Translations under genes and position numbers: made by a program
Shown: positions 1 to 13,000 of the stretch, piece by piece
Layout of the letters: each line of letters begins with the position of its first letter
Position numbering within the stretch: position 1 is the first letter of the stretch
Assembly: GCA_023101725.1 (NCBI GenBank)
Contig: JALJCO010013423.1
Coordinates: forward strand, 1-64,000
Length of the DNA: 64,000 bases
From: Atherinomorus stipes
Lineage: Eukaryota; Chordata; Actinopteri; Atheriniformes; Atherinidae
Reading direction: 5' to 3'
The notes under the pieces: model-generated
Seen by the model: the letters and a program-made list of their open reading frames with translations, nothing else
What the model was told of the DNA's origin: nothing
Database searches by the model: none

Positions 1-930
1 TGTACTTCGTTCAGTTACGTATTGCTGTATTAGATACTACACCATATATCAGATACTAGCAGGTATTAGATACTACCATATATCAGATACTAGCAGGTAT
101 TAGATACTACCATACATCAGATACTAGCAGGTTTTAGATACTACCATATATCAGATACTAGCAGGTATTAGATACTACCAGATATCAGATATTAGCAGGT
201 ATTACTAACATGTGTCTGATTCTAATGTTTCTAAAAACTTGGTAACTTAACCAACAACTTAAAACCAGACATATTATCAGCAGCTTCAAAGTAAGTCAGT
301 CTGTAGCAGCAGCAGCTGCACCGTAGTCACATGACTCTGAAAGGAATGCTGGGAAATGAAGTTCTTCCAGGATAACGGGGACTTTTATACATGCTGGACC
401 AACGCTGATGAAACGAGATTTCGTGTGATTTCGTTATGTGACAGCAAGATCTCGCAAGATTCTGTTCATAAATATATCGGTCCGTAAAAAAAGGAAACCG
501 ATTTTTTCCAATATCACATTTTAAAGCTGATATCAGAATAACAGGGACTTCTTTACATGCTGGGCCAATGCTATTGGAACAAGATCTCACAAGATTTTGT
601 TAGTAAAAAAGTATCGATCTGAAAAACCTGATACCGATTTTTTTACGATATCACATTTTAATGCTGATATTGGCCAACAATATCGGTAGGTCAATAATAT
701 CGGACATTCCTAATGATTTATCCAATTATTTACTTTCTTTGTCTGCCTTTAATTGTTTCTTGATGTTTAATTACACAAATTAATTATACATACTGTTATC
801 ATTTAGATATGTAATATCTCGTTTAACATTATTTTGATGTTGCACTGAATGTGTAGAAAAAAGTAGTTCACACCTATTCTTCATAAAGATATTGCATTTT
901 GTTTAATTTAGTTTCTGTGATGTTTTGTAG
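1..930 (+). other. slc4a11 intron (partial), repeat-derived
   Basis: Holds the 34-bp tandem repeat at 30-205. From about 400 to 710 it holds a degenerate element whose phrases (agatctc.caagattttgtta, gatatcacattttaa, ggccaacaatatcgg) recur near 42440-42600 and 58380-58620. The remaining bases up to the exon at 931 are plain AT-rich sequence. Confidence 0.7.
30..205. repeat. 34-bp tandem repeat, about 5 units
   Basis: Five imperfect copies of a 34-bp unit built of ttagatactaccatatatc and agatactagcaggta. One further copy stands alone at 19917-19958, next to a hAT-like insertion. Confidence 0.9.
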
Positions 931-1004
931 GTCGACAGAGGAGGTCATCGCCCTCTTCATATCCATTGCGTTTGTGGTTGACGCTGTGAAAGGCACCGTC
1001 AAAA
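931..1004 (+). CDS. slc4a11: slc4a11 coding exon (membrane span [16 protein letters not shown])
   Basis: Acceptor tgttttgtag, donor gtaagt. One base completes the previous codon, 24 codons follow, and the last base (a) starts an Ile codon finished in the next exon. The peptide [20 protein letters not shown] is the conserved SLC4 membrane segment preceding the large extracellular loop. Confidence 0.93.
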
Positions 1005-4000
1005 GTAAGTTCAAGTCAGAAATGTTGCTGCAGCTTCGTCTGTGACCTGAACTCAGCGTTCAGCTGCTGATTAAGGGTTTTACCCGACTCTGACTAGTCC
1101 AAACCTGTGCGCAAACATACATACAACACACTCACGGTCACCTCTCTGCTTGTGAAGACTGATTTCAAAAGCCTGACATGTTAAAATAAAGACGAGCATA
1201 AGTTATTGGATACAATAAACTATATTCTAAGTGAGCTGCCTGCTAATTATGACTGCCATGACCTGGTTTCTTTTTTTGTTAACGAAGTCATAAGTTCTCT
1301 ACAACTAATCATTTAGTCATTTTAATTAAAAACTGTCAAATAGTTTCCCCACTGATATTGTTCTGCGTTTGCAGTCATCTACAAAGGCATCTCTGAAAAT
1401 CTAGTCCTTGCTAATTAGACATTACTTTCCTTAATATTAAATATTATTATTATGCTCCATATAATTTATAAGTATCTGAGACTAATGACTTATTGTTAAT
1501 TCCCTGACAAAAAACCTGAACAATCACAACCCAGATGACTGATTAGTTAACTAATTTAGTGTGAGCAGTTCTTTTTCTGGGTTTTCCAGAATTGGATTTG
1601 AATAAATTAGCTTTTTTTTTTTAAACTTAGAGTGAGAATAGTGTCGGGAAACATAAATAATGCCTTTATAGCGCAGTTCCAGGTATCGGAGGTCTCCGAG
1701 AGAAACGAAACTCTAACTCTGTCAACCATTTTTTCAGACGGCAGCCACGCCAGCATTTTTCTGCACCTCATCCAAGTTTGCCATAAATACTTTACACAAT
1801 TTAATTTCATGAAAATGAGTTGATGATAGCAGAATGCAATTTATTTCAAATGAGATTTAGTCCTGTTTTGGAGATTGCCAGTGCAGGGGTTCAATTTTCA
1901 GACGCCGTTTGTAAAATACGCTCTGAGCTTATATGCCATTACCATAACATTAACCTATGCCATTTTATTGACACTTTTCATCCAAAATATTTTCCAGTAA
2001 CTCTAATGATTACACTTTCTGTGTGTATGTCCCGTCTCCTGTGCTACTTTACCTGCTCTAAGTTTCTCCATATAGAAAAGACAGGTCATGTCACAACGCC
2101 GCTGTCAAGATGACGAGTTATCGCTACTTTCATAGGACAGAATGATGCTCTTCTTCTCTTTAAAATAGTAGTAAAAGCAGTTTTAAACCCCTGCCCTCGC
2201 CCTTCCAGTTCACCGATAAGCGATCCGAGTCATCTCAGCAAAACTGTTTATTTACATTATTTCCTCAGCTCTGCATGTGTGTTAACCCCTTTACACTCAC
2301 ATTATGTGAGCTAATCTACATCAGTATTAATGCAGTGAACCTTTTTTACTGACACGACTGCTCTCCAGCTGTCCAATGCTGCCGGACACCTACATTATGT
2401 GCAATGTTAATGCTGCACTTCATACACACTTCACAGTCCTGCATATTTTTTTAATGTACTGTATTTATGTTTAATTACGTTTGACTGTTTTTAAAAAAAA
2501 ATGTTTACATTTTTTGATGCACTTTCTTATGTGACTGTTTTTTTCGGGACTTTATCTTGCACTTTTTTCATAGTTTGACTGCTCCTGCGACATACAGTCC
2601 AGTGCGACTTGCATATTTCAAAATATATAATTTAACATATTTCTAGGTGTTACTTTATAATGGCTGACATGAGCCAAGGATTAAAGGAATAGTTCACCCT
2701 CAGAATGATTTAACTTTATTTTCCACTTACCCTCATGGTGAGCAAGACTCTAGACCGCTTTTTTAATATGTCAAATGCAGCCGGCGATCAGGACGACTTC
2801 TCGTTTCCCCCCCAATAGAGTTCACCGGGGTCCGAGCCAAAAAGGTCCATAAAAGCCCACAAAAACTTGTCAATATTCCTCCATACTGCTCGTCCCATGT
2901 AATCCAAGTGTCCTGAGTGGGTAGCGTCCAGAATTTACTCGAAACGACGTCATTTACTATATTTTTAGAGCCTAAAAAGGAGTATTGTTTACTTCCGTAA
3001 TGCACGCACATGCGCGGTCACGAAACTACGGAAGCCTCGGCGTTCAGAGCCTACTCTGCCGATAATGCAAGCGTAGAAGAAGAAATTCACTGTTTAGATT
3101 GTGTTAAGAGCACGAGAGCTCTAAACAAACTGGGACAAACACAGGAGGGGTTGGATATTGATCTAAAAGAAAGAAAAAGAGAACGTGCAATCTCGTCTGC
3201 CGTGGCTTCCGTAGTTTCGTGAACGTGCATCGCGTGCTTGCTAGGCATGCGATGTAGTATTGTTTAGACTCTAAAAATATACTAAATGGCGTAGTTTCTA
3301 GTAAATTCTGGACGCTACCCACTCAGGACACTTGGACTACATGGGACGAGCAGTATGGAGGAATATTGACAATTTTTTGTGGACTTTTATGGACCTTTTT
3401 GGCTCGGACCCTGGTGAACTCTATTGGGGGGAAACGAGAAGTCGTCCTGATCTCTGTCTGCATTTGACATATTAAAAAAAGTGGTCCAGAGTCTTGATCA
3501 CCATGAGGGTAAGTGGAAAATGAAGTTGCATCATTCTGAGGGTGAACTATTCCTTTAAACATTACCGTTTAATGTCACAAGGGAGCCTCTAAGCTTGTGA
3601 AAAATATAGACTAATGCTGCAACTAGACCGTCCGCCATTGCTTAGGGAACATTTCTGTACATAGTAGAGGAGATTAGAATTGGACTATTTTCTTAACAAC
3701 ATGGAGGAAATCTGGAAGGACTGTCACATTCCTGGTTGTAAAGATGTAAGATAATATGTCAGAATAACTCTGAGATTTCTGAATAACATACCTGTAGGTT
3801 ATCATTTCTTCAGATGACTGTTTTAAATCCAGATATTCACGCTGCTTTCCATGTTGGTAGATACTGTATGAGGTAATCAGGACAAGATACCCTAAGCAAT
3901 GGTGGCGCTGCAGGATGGCGCAACACACAAAACGTCCATCGGATTAGTCTGTATTCTGCTCCGAGGGCAAAGAACCCAAAACAGCCTTATCTCAGTGAGA

Positions 4001-7000
4001 GGAGTTCATTTTGGACATCTGGCTGTACTGTCTGTGTGGTGGAACAAATCCTCAAAGAAAACACAAACCATGTTTATCCTTCTTAGTTCTGTTTATGATC
4101 ATTTTCAGACATTAACTTTGGAATCAGAGAGATTGGGGGGATTTTTAGCAGTAACAAATAGGATATGAAAAATCCAAAAATTACCCCATTTTAGATAAAT
4201 GAATACGACTTACAGTCCAGTAAGACTTATACATCTCTCTTTCCTCTTCATTGTGCATTTTTTGACTGATGTGATTTATAGCCCTGAAAATAATTGGGTT
4301 TTTAATTGAGAGACTTTGGGGCATCTTTTGTCTGGCAGTTGTGAATTATTCTTATTTATTTAGTAGTACTCAAATATCTTCTTGATTTTAAACAATAACA
4401 AAAGCCAGGAAAACAAACAAATATCAATCAAGAATTGAAATAAATTGAGAAGAAAAATCACTGACAGATGAAAGAGAAGGCTGAAGCTGTGGCTTCGTGC
4501 ACACACAGTCCGTCATACAACAATATGCCAAATGTAACACTTCACTGACTAAATTACAGCAAAAAACAACAAAAAAGGACATATACCGATAAATTCTTCA
4601 CAGAGACAAAGATTTTGTACACTGCCTGGCCACAAAAAAAAGTCACCACCTGGATTTAACTAAGCAAATAGGTAGGAGCCTCCTATTGGATAATTACTGC
4701 ATGGGCGATTATCTTTCAGCTGCAACAAGTTATTTAACCCCAACTGGTGCAATGAGTTGCTTCTCATTTCCTAAACAACCATGTGGAAAGACACATCCGT
4801 GGTCGTGGAAAAGATGTTAGTCTGTCTGAGAAGGGTCAAATCATTGGCATCAAGAGGTGAAAACATGTAAGGAGATGCAGAAACTACTAAAACTGGGTTC
4901 AGAACAGTCCAACGCATTCTGAAAAACTGGAAGGATCGTGGACCATCGTCTTCCAGGAAGAAATGTGGCCGGAAAGGCAGATGGAGTGATGCAGCATCAT
5001 GCCTAGTGCTACTGTATGAGCCTGTGGGGGGCAGTGTGATGATCTGGGGTTGCTGCAGTTGCTCAGGTCCAGGTTCAGCAACAGTATGAGCTCAGATAAT
5101 GAGGTCAGCTGATACCTGAATATACTGAATGAGCAGGTTATTCCATCAATGGATGTTTCTTTCCTGATAGCACGGCCATATTCCAAGATGATCGTGCCAG
5201 AATTTATCGGGCTCAGATTGTGAAAGATGGTTCAGGGATCATCAGACATCATTTTCACACATGGATTGGCCCCCACAGAGTCCAAACCTGAACCCCATTG
5301 AGAATCTTTGGGATGTGCTGTGGTCAGACTCTACAATCATCATCAAGATCTTGGTGAAAAATTGATGCAACAGGATGCAAATAAATCTGGTGACATTGCA
5401 GAAGCTTCTGGAAACACAGCGAATGCTGCTGCAATCAAAGCTAAATGCAGTCCAACGAAATGTTAAATGTTTGACCTTTTTTTTGTTGGCGACTTTTTTT
5501 TTTTTGCCGGGCAGTGTATTTCACAAACAATAATAATCATACATATTTGTTTACCACTAGATTTTTTTACATTATTTTCTATTTGCATAATGAGCACATT
5601 TTCAGTTTTCCCATGTAATGTATGTACAGTTGTGTGAAAAAGTGCTTGCCCCCGTTCTGATTTCTTACTTTTTTGCATGTTAGTCACACCTAAATGTTTC
5701 AGATCATCAAACAAATTTAAGAGAGACAAAGATAACACAAGTAAACAGAAAATGCAGTTTTTAAATGAAGATTTTTATTGTTAAGGCGGGAAAAAAATCC
5801 AAACCTCCATGTCCCTGTGTGAAAAAGTGATTGTCCCCTAAACCTAATAACTGGTTGTTCCACCTTAGCAGCAACAACTGCAATCAAGCGTTTGTGATAA
5901 CTGGCAGTGAGTCTTCTTCAGCGCTGTGGAGGAATTTTGTTCCACTCATCTTTGCAGAATTGTTGTAATTCAGCCACATTGGAGGCTTTTCCAGCATGAA
6001 CCGCCTTTTTAAGGTCATGCCACAGCATCTCAATGGGATTCAGGTGGGGACTTTGACTAGGCCACTCCAAAGTCTTCATGTTGTTGTTCTTAAGCCATTC
6101 AGAGGTGGACTTGCTGGTGTGTTCTGGATCATTGTTCTGCTGCAGAACCCAAGTGCGCTTCAGCTTGAGGTCACCAACAGATGGCCGGACGTTCTCCTTC
6201 AGGATTTTTTGGTAGACAGCAGAATTCATGGTTCCATTTACCACAGCAAGTCTTCCAGGTCCTGAAGCAGCAAAACAGCCCCAGACCATCACACTAAAAC
6301 CACCATCTTTTACTGTTGCTATGATGTTCCTTTTCTGAAATGCCGTGTTACTTTTACGCCAGATGTAATGGGACCTCCACCTTCCAAAAAGTTCCACTTT
6401 TGTCTCGTCAGTCCACAGAGTATTTTCCCAAAAGTCTTGGGGATCATCAAGATGCTTTCTGGCTAAACTGAGACGAGCCTTTATGTTCTTTTTGCTCAGC
6501 AGTAGTTTTGGTCTTGGAACTCTGCCATGCAGCCATTTTTGCCCCCCAGTCTCTTTCTGATGGTGGAGTCATGAACACTGACCTTCATTGAGGCAAGTGA
6601 GGCCTGCAGTTCTTTGGATGTTGTTCTGGGGTCTTTTGTGACCTCTTGGATGAGTGGTCGCTGTGCTCTTGGGGTCATTTTGGTCGGCCGGCCCCTCCTG
6701 GGAAGGTTCACCACTGTTCCATGTTTTCACCATTTGTGGATAATGGTTCTCGCTGTGGTGAGAGCCATGACCACACAGGGCCATGGAGGAATGGGGCAAA
6801 CACTTTCAACAACTGTTCATGTTTTTTCTGGGCTTCTTAAATAAGCCTTTTATTCCAAATTCATGAGTTTTTCCCTTTAATTTCCAACAACCTCTAAATA
6901 CAACTTGAAAAGAGATTATTTTAGGCTTTAAACATTATCAGTGCAGCACTAAGCTCAGCTAGATCCTAAAATGTCAAAGTGTGGAGTTTGATAAATATTC

Positions 7001-10000
7001 TGCTGGTTGCTTCATAATAATCTTTTCTGCAGACAGTTTCTCTCGGCTTCTTCTGCATGTAAACTAGTTTAGTGAACTTAGTCATCCTCTCTCTTTCGTT
7101 GTCCTCTCTGATGAAGCTCGTCATTAATCGTTGCTCTGCGGCAGGTAATCAGCTGATTTCAGGTGGTGCTAAAGAGAGCTTATGTTAGCAGCTAGCAGCT
7201 TCTGCAGAGCACGTTTATGCTGGAGGAGGAAACAAAATCGCGGACTGTGGAAAGTGTGCTCTTGTGGACGATTCTAGTGTGAAGAAAAAGCCCAAACTCA
7301 AAAACAAAGCCACATTCACACTCTGGAGTTTCTGTCACATTTTAACTGAGGTCCCATAAAAATTTAAAAAAAAGGGGGATCGGGGCTTAAGGAAAAGAAA
7401 TTGACTAGTAATGATAAACAAAAATTAACACGACACTGTAGTTCAGACTTGGTCTAAGCTTAGACGGCTAAAAAAAAACAAAAACTTTCATTTTTAGACC
7501 AATGGTCGATTTTACCCCAGACATCTAAGAACCGTTAGACAACTACTGGACATCTTTTAGACTGAAAATGCTCTGTAGGGTTTCTCACACACTTCCCATT
7601 TCAACATCATCATGTTATGTTTGTTTGTTTTTATTTTTCTGCAACTAAATATCATGAATTTTGTTTTACCATAACTGAGTGCCACTTTATTTTTGTCAAG
7701 CAAATGCCCTTCCACTTTACTGAGAAGTTGTTTGAGACTTTGATCGGAGCAATACAGATCTGTGTCATCAGTAGATAAACTAAACTTTAATATCTTTGAC
7801 AAGTTATTCCAAAATAAAAAGTTTAGGGCCCAACACTGAACCTTGAGGCATCCCACAAGTAACCTTCAATAAATCTGAATCTTTATTTATTTGAACATAC
7901 TGATGTGATCGTGATAGCACATTTTTTAATTGAAAAAAAAGTTTTCCCTCTGATCCCACATCTTCATCAGTAATGTTAATTATCTTAAGTGTTAATATGC
8001 ATATGACAATTACACTTAAAACTAACGAGCCTAACTATTGTAAACACAGATTTTTGAGTCAAGTGCATGCCGCAGTGGAGTTAGGTGAAGCCTCATATGC
8101 AGGCAGGAGGCCGACACGTGAGGAAACTAAATCATTCTTCTAAACACACAACAAGCCGTGGACCCTGCTGCTGCAGGGATCCAAGAATAAAACATGAATC
8201 AAAACAAGCTGGTAACGAGAGGAAAAAAGACTCAGTGAGACTTGGCTGGATGGTGCAAAGATGAAGGAGCTTTGCAGAGGAAACCAAAGAGTGTAAACAC
8301 TGAGCAAAGTGATGAAGACAAATGGAAGCAGGTGGGCTAATTAGGAATGAGGAGCTGGGAGGAAGTCAGCTGGGAAACTCTGGGAAAAACAGATAAAAAG
8401 AAGGATAGGAGGACCAAATCTAAACCACAGACCATGACCGTACACTTAGGAACAACTCGTGTTGACAGTCCAGACCACTAATCTACACCCAGACTGCCCC
8501 TCTGAGTCAGATTATTTTAGATTAACATTTTCTTTTCTAAAAGTAAGAGATGGATGTGACTTCTACATGAAAGCATGTCAGCCGTGATGTTCCCCACCTT
8601 GTATTTCTCTCAGGATTAGCTATGTGGAAAAGATGACTTAAAATGAAGAAACGATACGTTGAGTTTGTTACAGATTACAAATACAAACAGAACACGAGCT
8701 TTACTAAAGTCCTCTTTGAGCAGCTATGTAGGCTTTTCCTACTGACCTGTGGATCAATCGTTTGCAGAACAGTTATTGATCTCTAAGATGATGTAAAATG
8801 AGGTGAACCCCCTCCTTTGACCCACTTCCTGAAATGTTGATCGTTTCCGTGCCACGGAGAGGCAGATTTTCTGAAAAGAAAGGAAAGCTGAATCTGATTC
8901 GGATGTTTTTCAATTAGATGATGAAGGAGTTGGAAGTTCAGCATCATGTTAAGTCACCAAGTTCATGTTAAATAACTTTCTTTTTTTTCAACCTGGACCT
9001 TATTTCTAGGACTATACACGTGCATTCACTCACCGGTAAAATTTCTGCATCACTTTGAGTCCTTTGGAAGATATTACATTGAGTCGCCCTTCAGTGCCAT
9101 CCAATATAATGGCGGAGACGGGGCAGTCACTATATAAGACATTGGCCGCGTTTCCCAGATTAGTTAAGATACTCTTAACGCTGAGGTCCTTCTTAAGTCA
9201 CTTCTTAAAGGTGCCTTGTTTGGACGTTGCGTTTCCCAGATGCGCTCTTAACTCAGGAGCTTCTTTATTTTCAGGAGCGGCCAGACCCACTCTTTCGAAC
9301 CTTCTTTAACGTTCCCCCCTGCTAAGGGAACAACAGGCCCATCTACTGGTCACTTTTGGAAACGACACTATTTCCCGTGAAAAAAAAGTAGAAAATGGAA
9401 ATTATTAAAAATGGACGTATTCACGGATCAGTTGTTGTATTTTGAGTCATGTTTTCTCACTCATGTCATAATGTCAATCATCTATGATGGAAGAAAACTG
9501 TAGTTACCGAGTGAATGACAGAAAATATTGTGGTTAAGTTTAATCATTATGGCAAGATAGGCCTGTGGGTATCAACCACAGAAACAAAAACATTGCGGTA
9601 GGAATTGTACGCAAATTATACGCAATCTATGAGGACTCACGTCATATTTACGCATTTGTCAGCTGTTCATGATGAGATGCACCTGCTTCGCTCAATAAAA
9701 ACATGGCCATTTCGCATACCCATATCAGACCCGCATCAGATGTCTGTGCAGAGAACCAAACCAAACCACCCCCAAACCAAACCACCCCCTCCAGTCACCA
9801 AACCACCCCCTCCGGCCACACTTTGATATTGAACTATAAAACACTTCAGTACCACCCGAACCACCTATTTAGGTCCCCCTGACTACCTTTCTCTGCCAAC
9901 CTCAGCACAAAGGTCATGTTAAAAATCATAGGTGGCACTGGGCAGTGATTCAAAAATGGCAAACACAGCCTCTCAGTGTAATATGTGGAGCATTCCCATT

Positions 10001-13000
10001 ACTTTGCGTTTACGCAGGCCTTTGAAGAATTGGGCACGAGTGAGTGGCAGAACAAGCCATTCTTTATTAAGTCACGTCAACCATTTGCGGGATTACTGTT
10101 TGTTGAATGCACGTGCGTCATCCTGGACGCCACTTTACGCACCAGATACAGTATGTCGCCCATTTACCAAATGCTGCCATGTGGAGCTCATTTAACATAA
10201 GATGTGTGTAGGTGATTACATCCTCCAAGATTTCCCCAGACAACAGTAACCCAACAAAAAGTTTTTGAAAGTTTGGTGCATATCGTTTTTGGCTGAAGCT
10301 TGTCAGGAGTTCCAGGAGTTGATCTATTTTTTTGCGAACAAGAAAATGTTACCCTTTTTCAGTGTTTCAATCACCTAGCCACCGTTTCCCGATTCTACTA
10401 CTGAGCATCGATATGACACACACGCACGTTTCAGGAATCCTCTTGGTGGGGTTCCCTTCAGCCATTACGTCAACAAATAGCGTCAGAATGACCATTATTT
10501 ATAGGGCATCTGTAAATTTCCAATCGCCTACACCTGTTTAGCACAATTTGGCCAATTACACAATATAAATGAGCTTTTCAATGAATATTTGCAATCACTG
10601 GTAATCACATGCATATTTTTAACAGTTTGTCTTCTTGCACAAACACATAAACGTATAAATGGGCTCAATATCAGCGTCGGAAAATAACCTCCACACTAAA
10701 TGAATGGTGTCGATCGGTATACCTGACCTCGATTGCTTTTTTTCAGCACCCCCGGAAGTGGATAGCTTCTGTTAGGACCTTCTTAAGATGTAGCGTAGCA
10801 AAGGCGTTTCTCAGGAAATAAGAACGGCTCGAAAGAAGCAATCTGGGAAGCAGGCGTATCTTTGCGATCCTTTGTTGGGAAGAGCTTCCTTGAGGCCTTC
10901 TTTAATCCAAAGAAGAATCTTAACTGGGAAACGCGGCCATTATCTGCAAGAAAACTCCTTCATTTCATCAATACTTTTAGTAGAATGAATGAATGAATGA
11001 GTACTATTGTCCTGTGAGTCCAGATTTAGCTTTCCGTTAGTTATCAGGGTTCTACACACTTTCCGGGGCGGCGCGTTCACGATGCGCGCTTCCGTAGTAC
11101 AGCTGAGAAGATCAGCTGCAGCCCAGACAACAACAAAAACACAATTAGAGAAACTCTGAACTAACAGGACAATAGTACTCATTCGTTCGTTCATTCTACT
11201 GCAAGTTTTACTGCAAATATTTGTCTTATATAGTGACTGCCCCGTCTTCACCAATTTACTGGATGTACATCGAAGGGTGACCCAATGTGATATCTTTCAA
11301 AGGAGTTAAAGTGATTCTGAAATGTTCCTGGTGAATAAATGCACGTATAAACTCCTCGAAATAAGGTCCAGCTTGAAAAGAAAGTAAGCTATCCTTTAAG
11401 ACCTAAAAATCTGTGTCAGTGCAGGTAGTTGTGAAATTTGTGTTTTATGGTTTTAGATTTCAGGTGATCATTCAGCTGCCAGAAAGTAAAAATCCTGCCA
11501 TGTTTTGGATCTGTCCGTACCATACTGTACATTTAGAACAGGTGTTTAACGAGCTCGTCTACCTGCAGAGGAGCTGTTCTAATTAAATTCAGCTGGTTTA
11601 ATGGTTGGAACAACTGCTCGACAGGATTTTTACTTTCTGGACCTCTGTATTTAATCCCACAAAAGCAGCTAAACTGACTGCAGCCATCTTTACACCAGCT
11701 TTCCCAAACTGGGGGTTTAAACTCCCATGGGGGTGCCAAGTCATTGTTAATATATAGCATGTATAAAGCAGTCTTCCTCAAAATTATTTATACCCTCCTA
11801 ATGATTTACCAAAAGCATCAGCTGTCAGTGAAATAAGTTAAAACTGACAAAAGTGATAATAAATAAAAATTCTACGAAAATCATGACATTGATTTTGAAT
11901 TGTGGTTTGAAAGAAATATTTTTAGAAACACCAAAAAATAAAGCAAGTAAACAAGCATGATGGGGCTTAAATCTTGAGCAACACTTTGAGACAATCACTG
12001 CAATCAGGTGTTTTCTGTATCGTCCAATCAGACGTCTGCACTTGTTGACAGGTATGTTGGTCCACTGTTAATGGGAAAGGAGCTCTGATGTGTCTGGGAC
12101 AGTTTTGTTTGTTTGTTTTTAAGTATTTCCAACCACAATTCAAAAGCGATATTTTATCTCCCTAAATTTACATTTTGTACATTTGTATTCATTATTAGTT
12201 TCTTATTTGAATTACTATTGTAAATTTAGCCTTTAACATGATCAGTTCATTATTAATTAGATTTAAAGGTGTGTTTTATAGTTTGTTTTCTTCAGACTTG
12301 TCTTTAAAGGTGCATTCCATCTAATCACTGGTTGGGATTGCAGTCTTTCACAGGTACTACCACTCACCGATGCTGGAAAACAGAAGCGCAGAGAGCTTTC
12401 CTCAGAGCGGAGACCTGATGGGGGGAAACAAGAGTGAGGTGGTGGCCAGTCTGGGGCTCAACGCCCTCCCTGAATCTTTTATCCAGTGCACTCGAGAGAG
12501 GCCCGTCCTCTGCCTCCTGCTGATGCTGGGGACGTTATGGATGGGCTATACCCTCTACCAGTTTAAAAGGAGGTAGGTGCAGCGCTGCAGCACTCGCAGG
12601 ATAAATCACCGGAGAAGTTTAAATCATGTTTGGATGTGAGCTCTGCCTGCGAGGACGAGTGCTGCTGGGTTGGGCCTTGAGTCTGAGGACCGTCAGGAGT
12701 GACGAGGCTTGCAGCAACTTTCCAGACAGCTCTTAAAAAGCTGACTTTTCCGCCAAAGCTTCAGTTCCAGCCTGTGATTTAATAAGCATTACTACCCTAC
12801 TTCTGATTGCTCTCAGTAATCAAATCAACCCCAAAGCTCGATTCAATTGTGTAAGCAAGAGGCGGAGTAAGGTACTTAAGCAGTGTCAGGATTGCAGCTA
12901 TTGTCCTTGTCTTGTCCACAGTAATTGTATTCCTCTATTATTTGTGTCTCCCTGCTCACTCCCTTCTTCTTCTCTGTCTCTGTCTCTGCCTCTCAGTCCG

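Larger units (their letters stand above)
1005..12343 (+). other. slc4a11 intron, 11.3 kb, transposon-packed
   Basis: Contains a foldback element (2681-3558), two Tc1 relics (4619-5517, 5625-6842), a LINE reverse-transcriptase fragment (7557-7860, minus) and a nested pair of elements (8967-11393). A MITE follows at 11769-12238. Stretches 1005-2680, 3559-4618, 6843-7556 and 7861-8966 show no recognisable gene. No missing slc4a11 exon was found: the flanking exons join in frame. Confidence 0.75.

Noticed and set aside
1..205. 34-bp repeats as a CRISPR-like array
   Set aside because: Units are directly tandem with no unique spacers, and the genome is eukaryotic.
1375..1418. Candidate slc4a11 exon after gtttgcag at 1374 ([10 protein letters not shown])
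   Set aside because: Frame agrees by chance for a few codons but it does not match SLC4A11 and runs into a stop.
1005..12343. An 8-base micro-exon needed between the first two slc4a11 exons seen
   Set aside because: Moving the acceptor of the second exon from 12353 to 12343 restores the frame and adds IFHR, matching the family, so no micro-exon is required.
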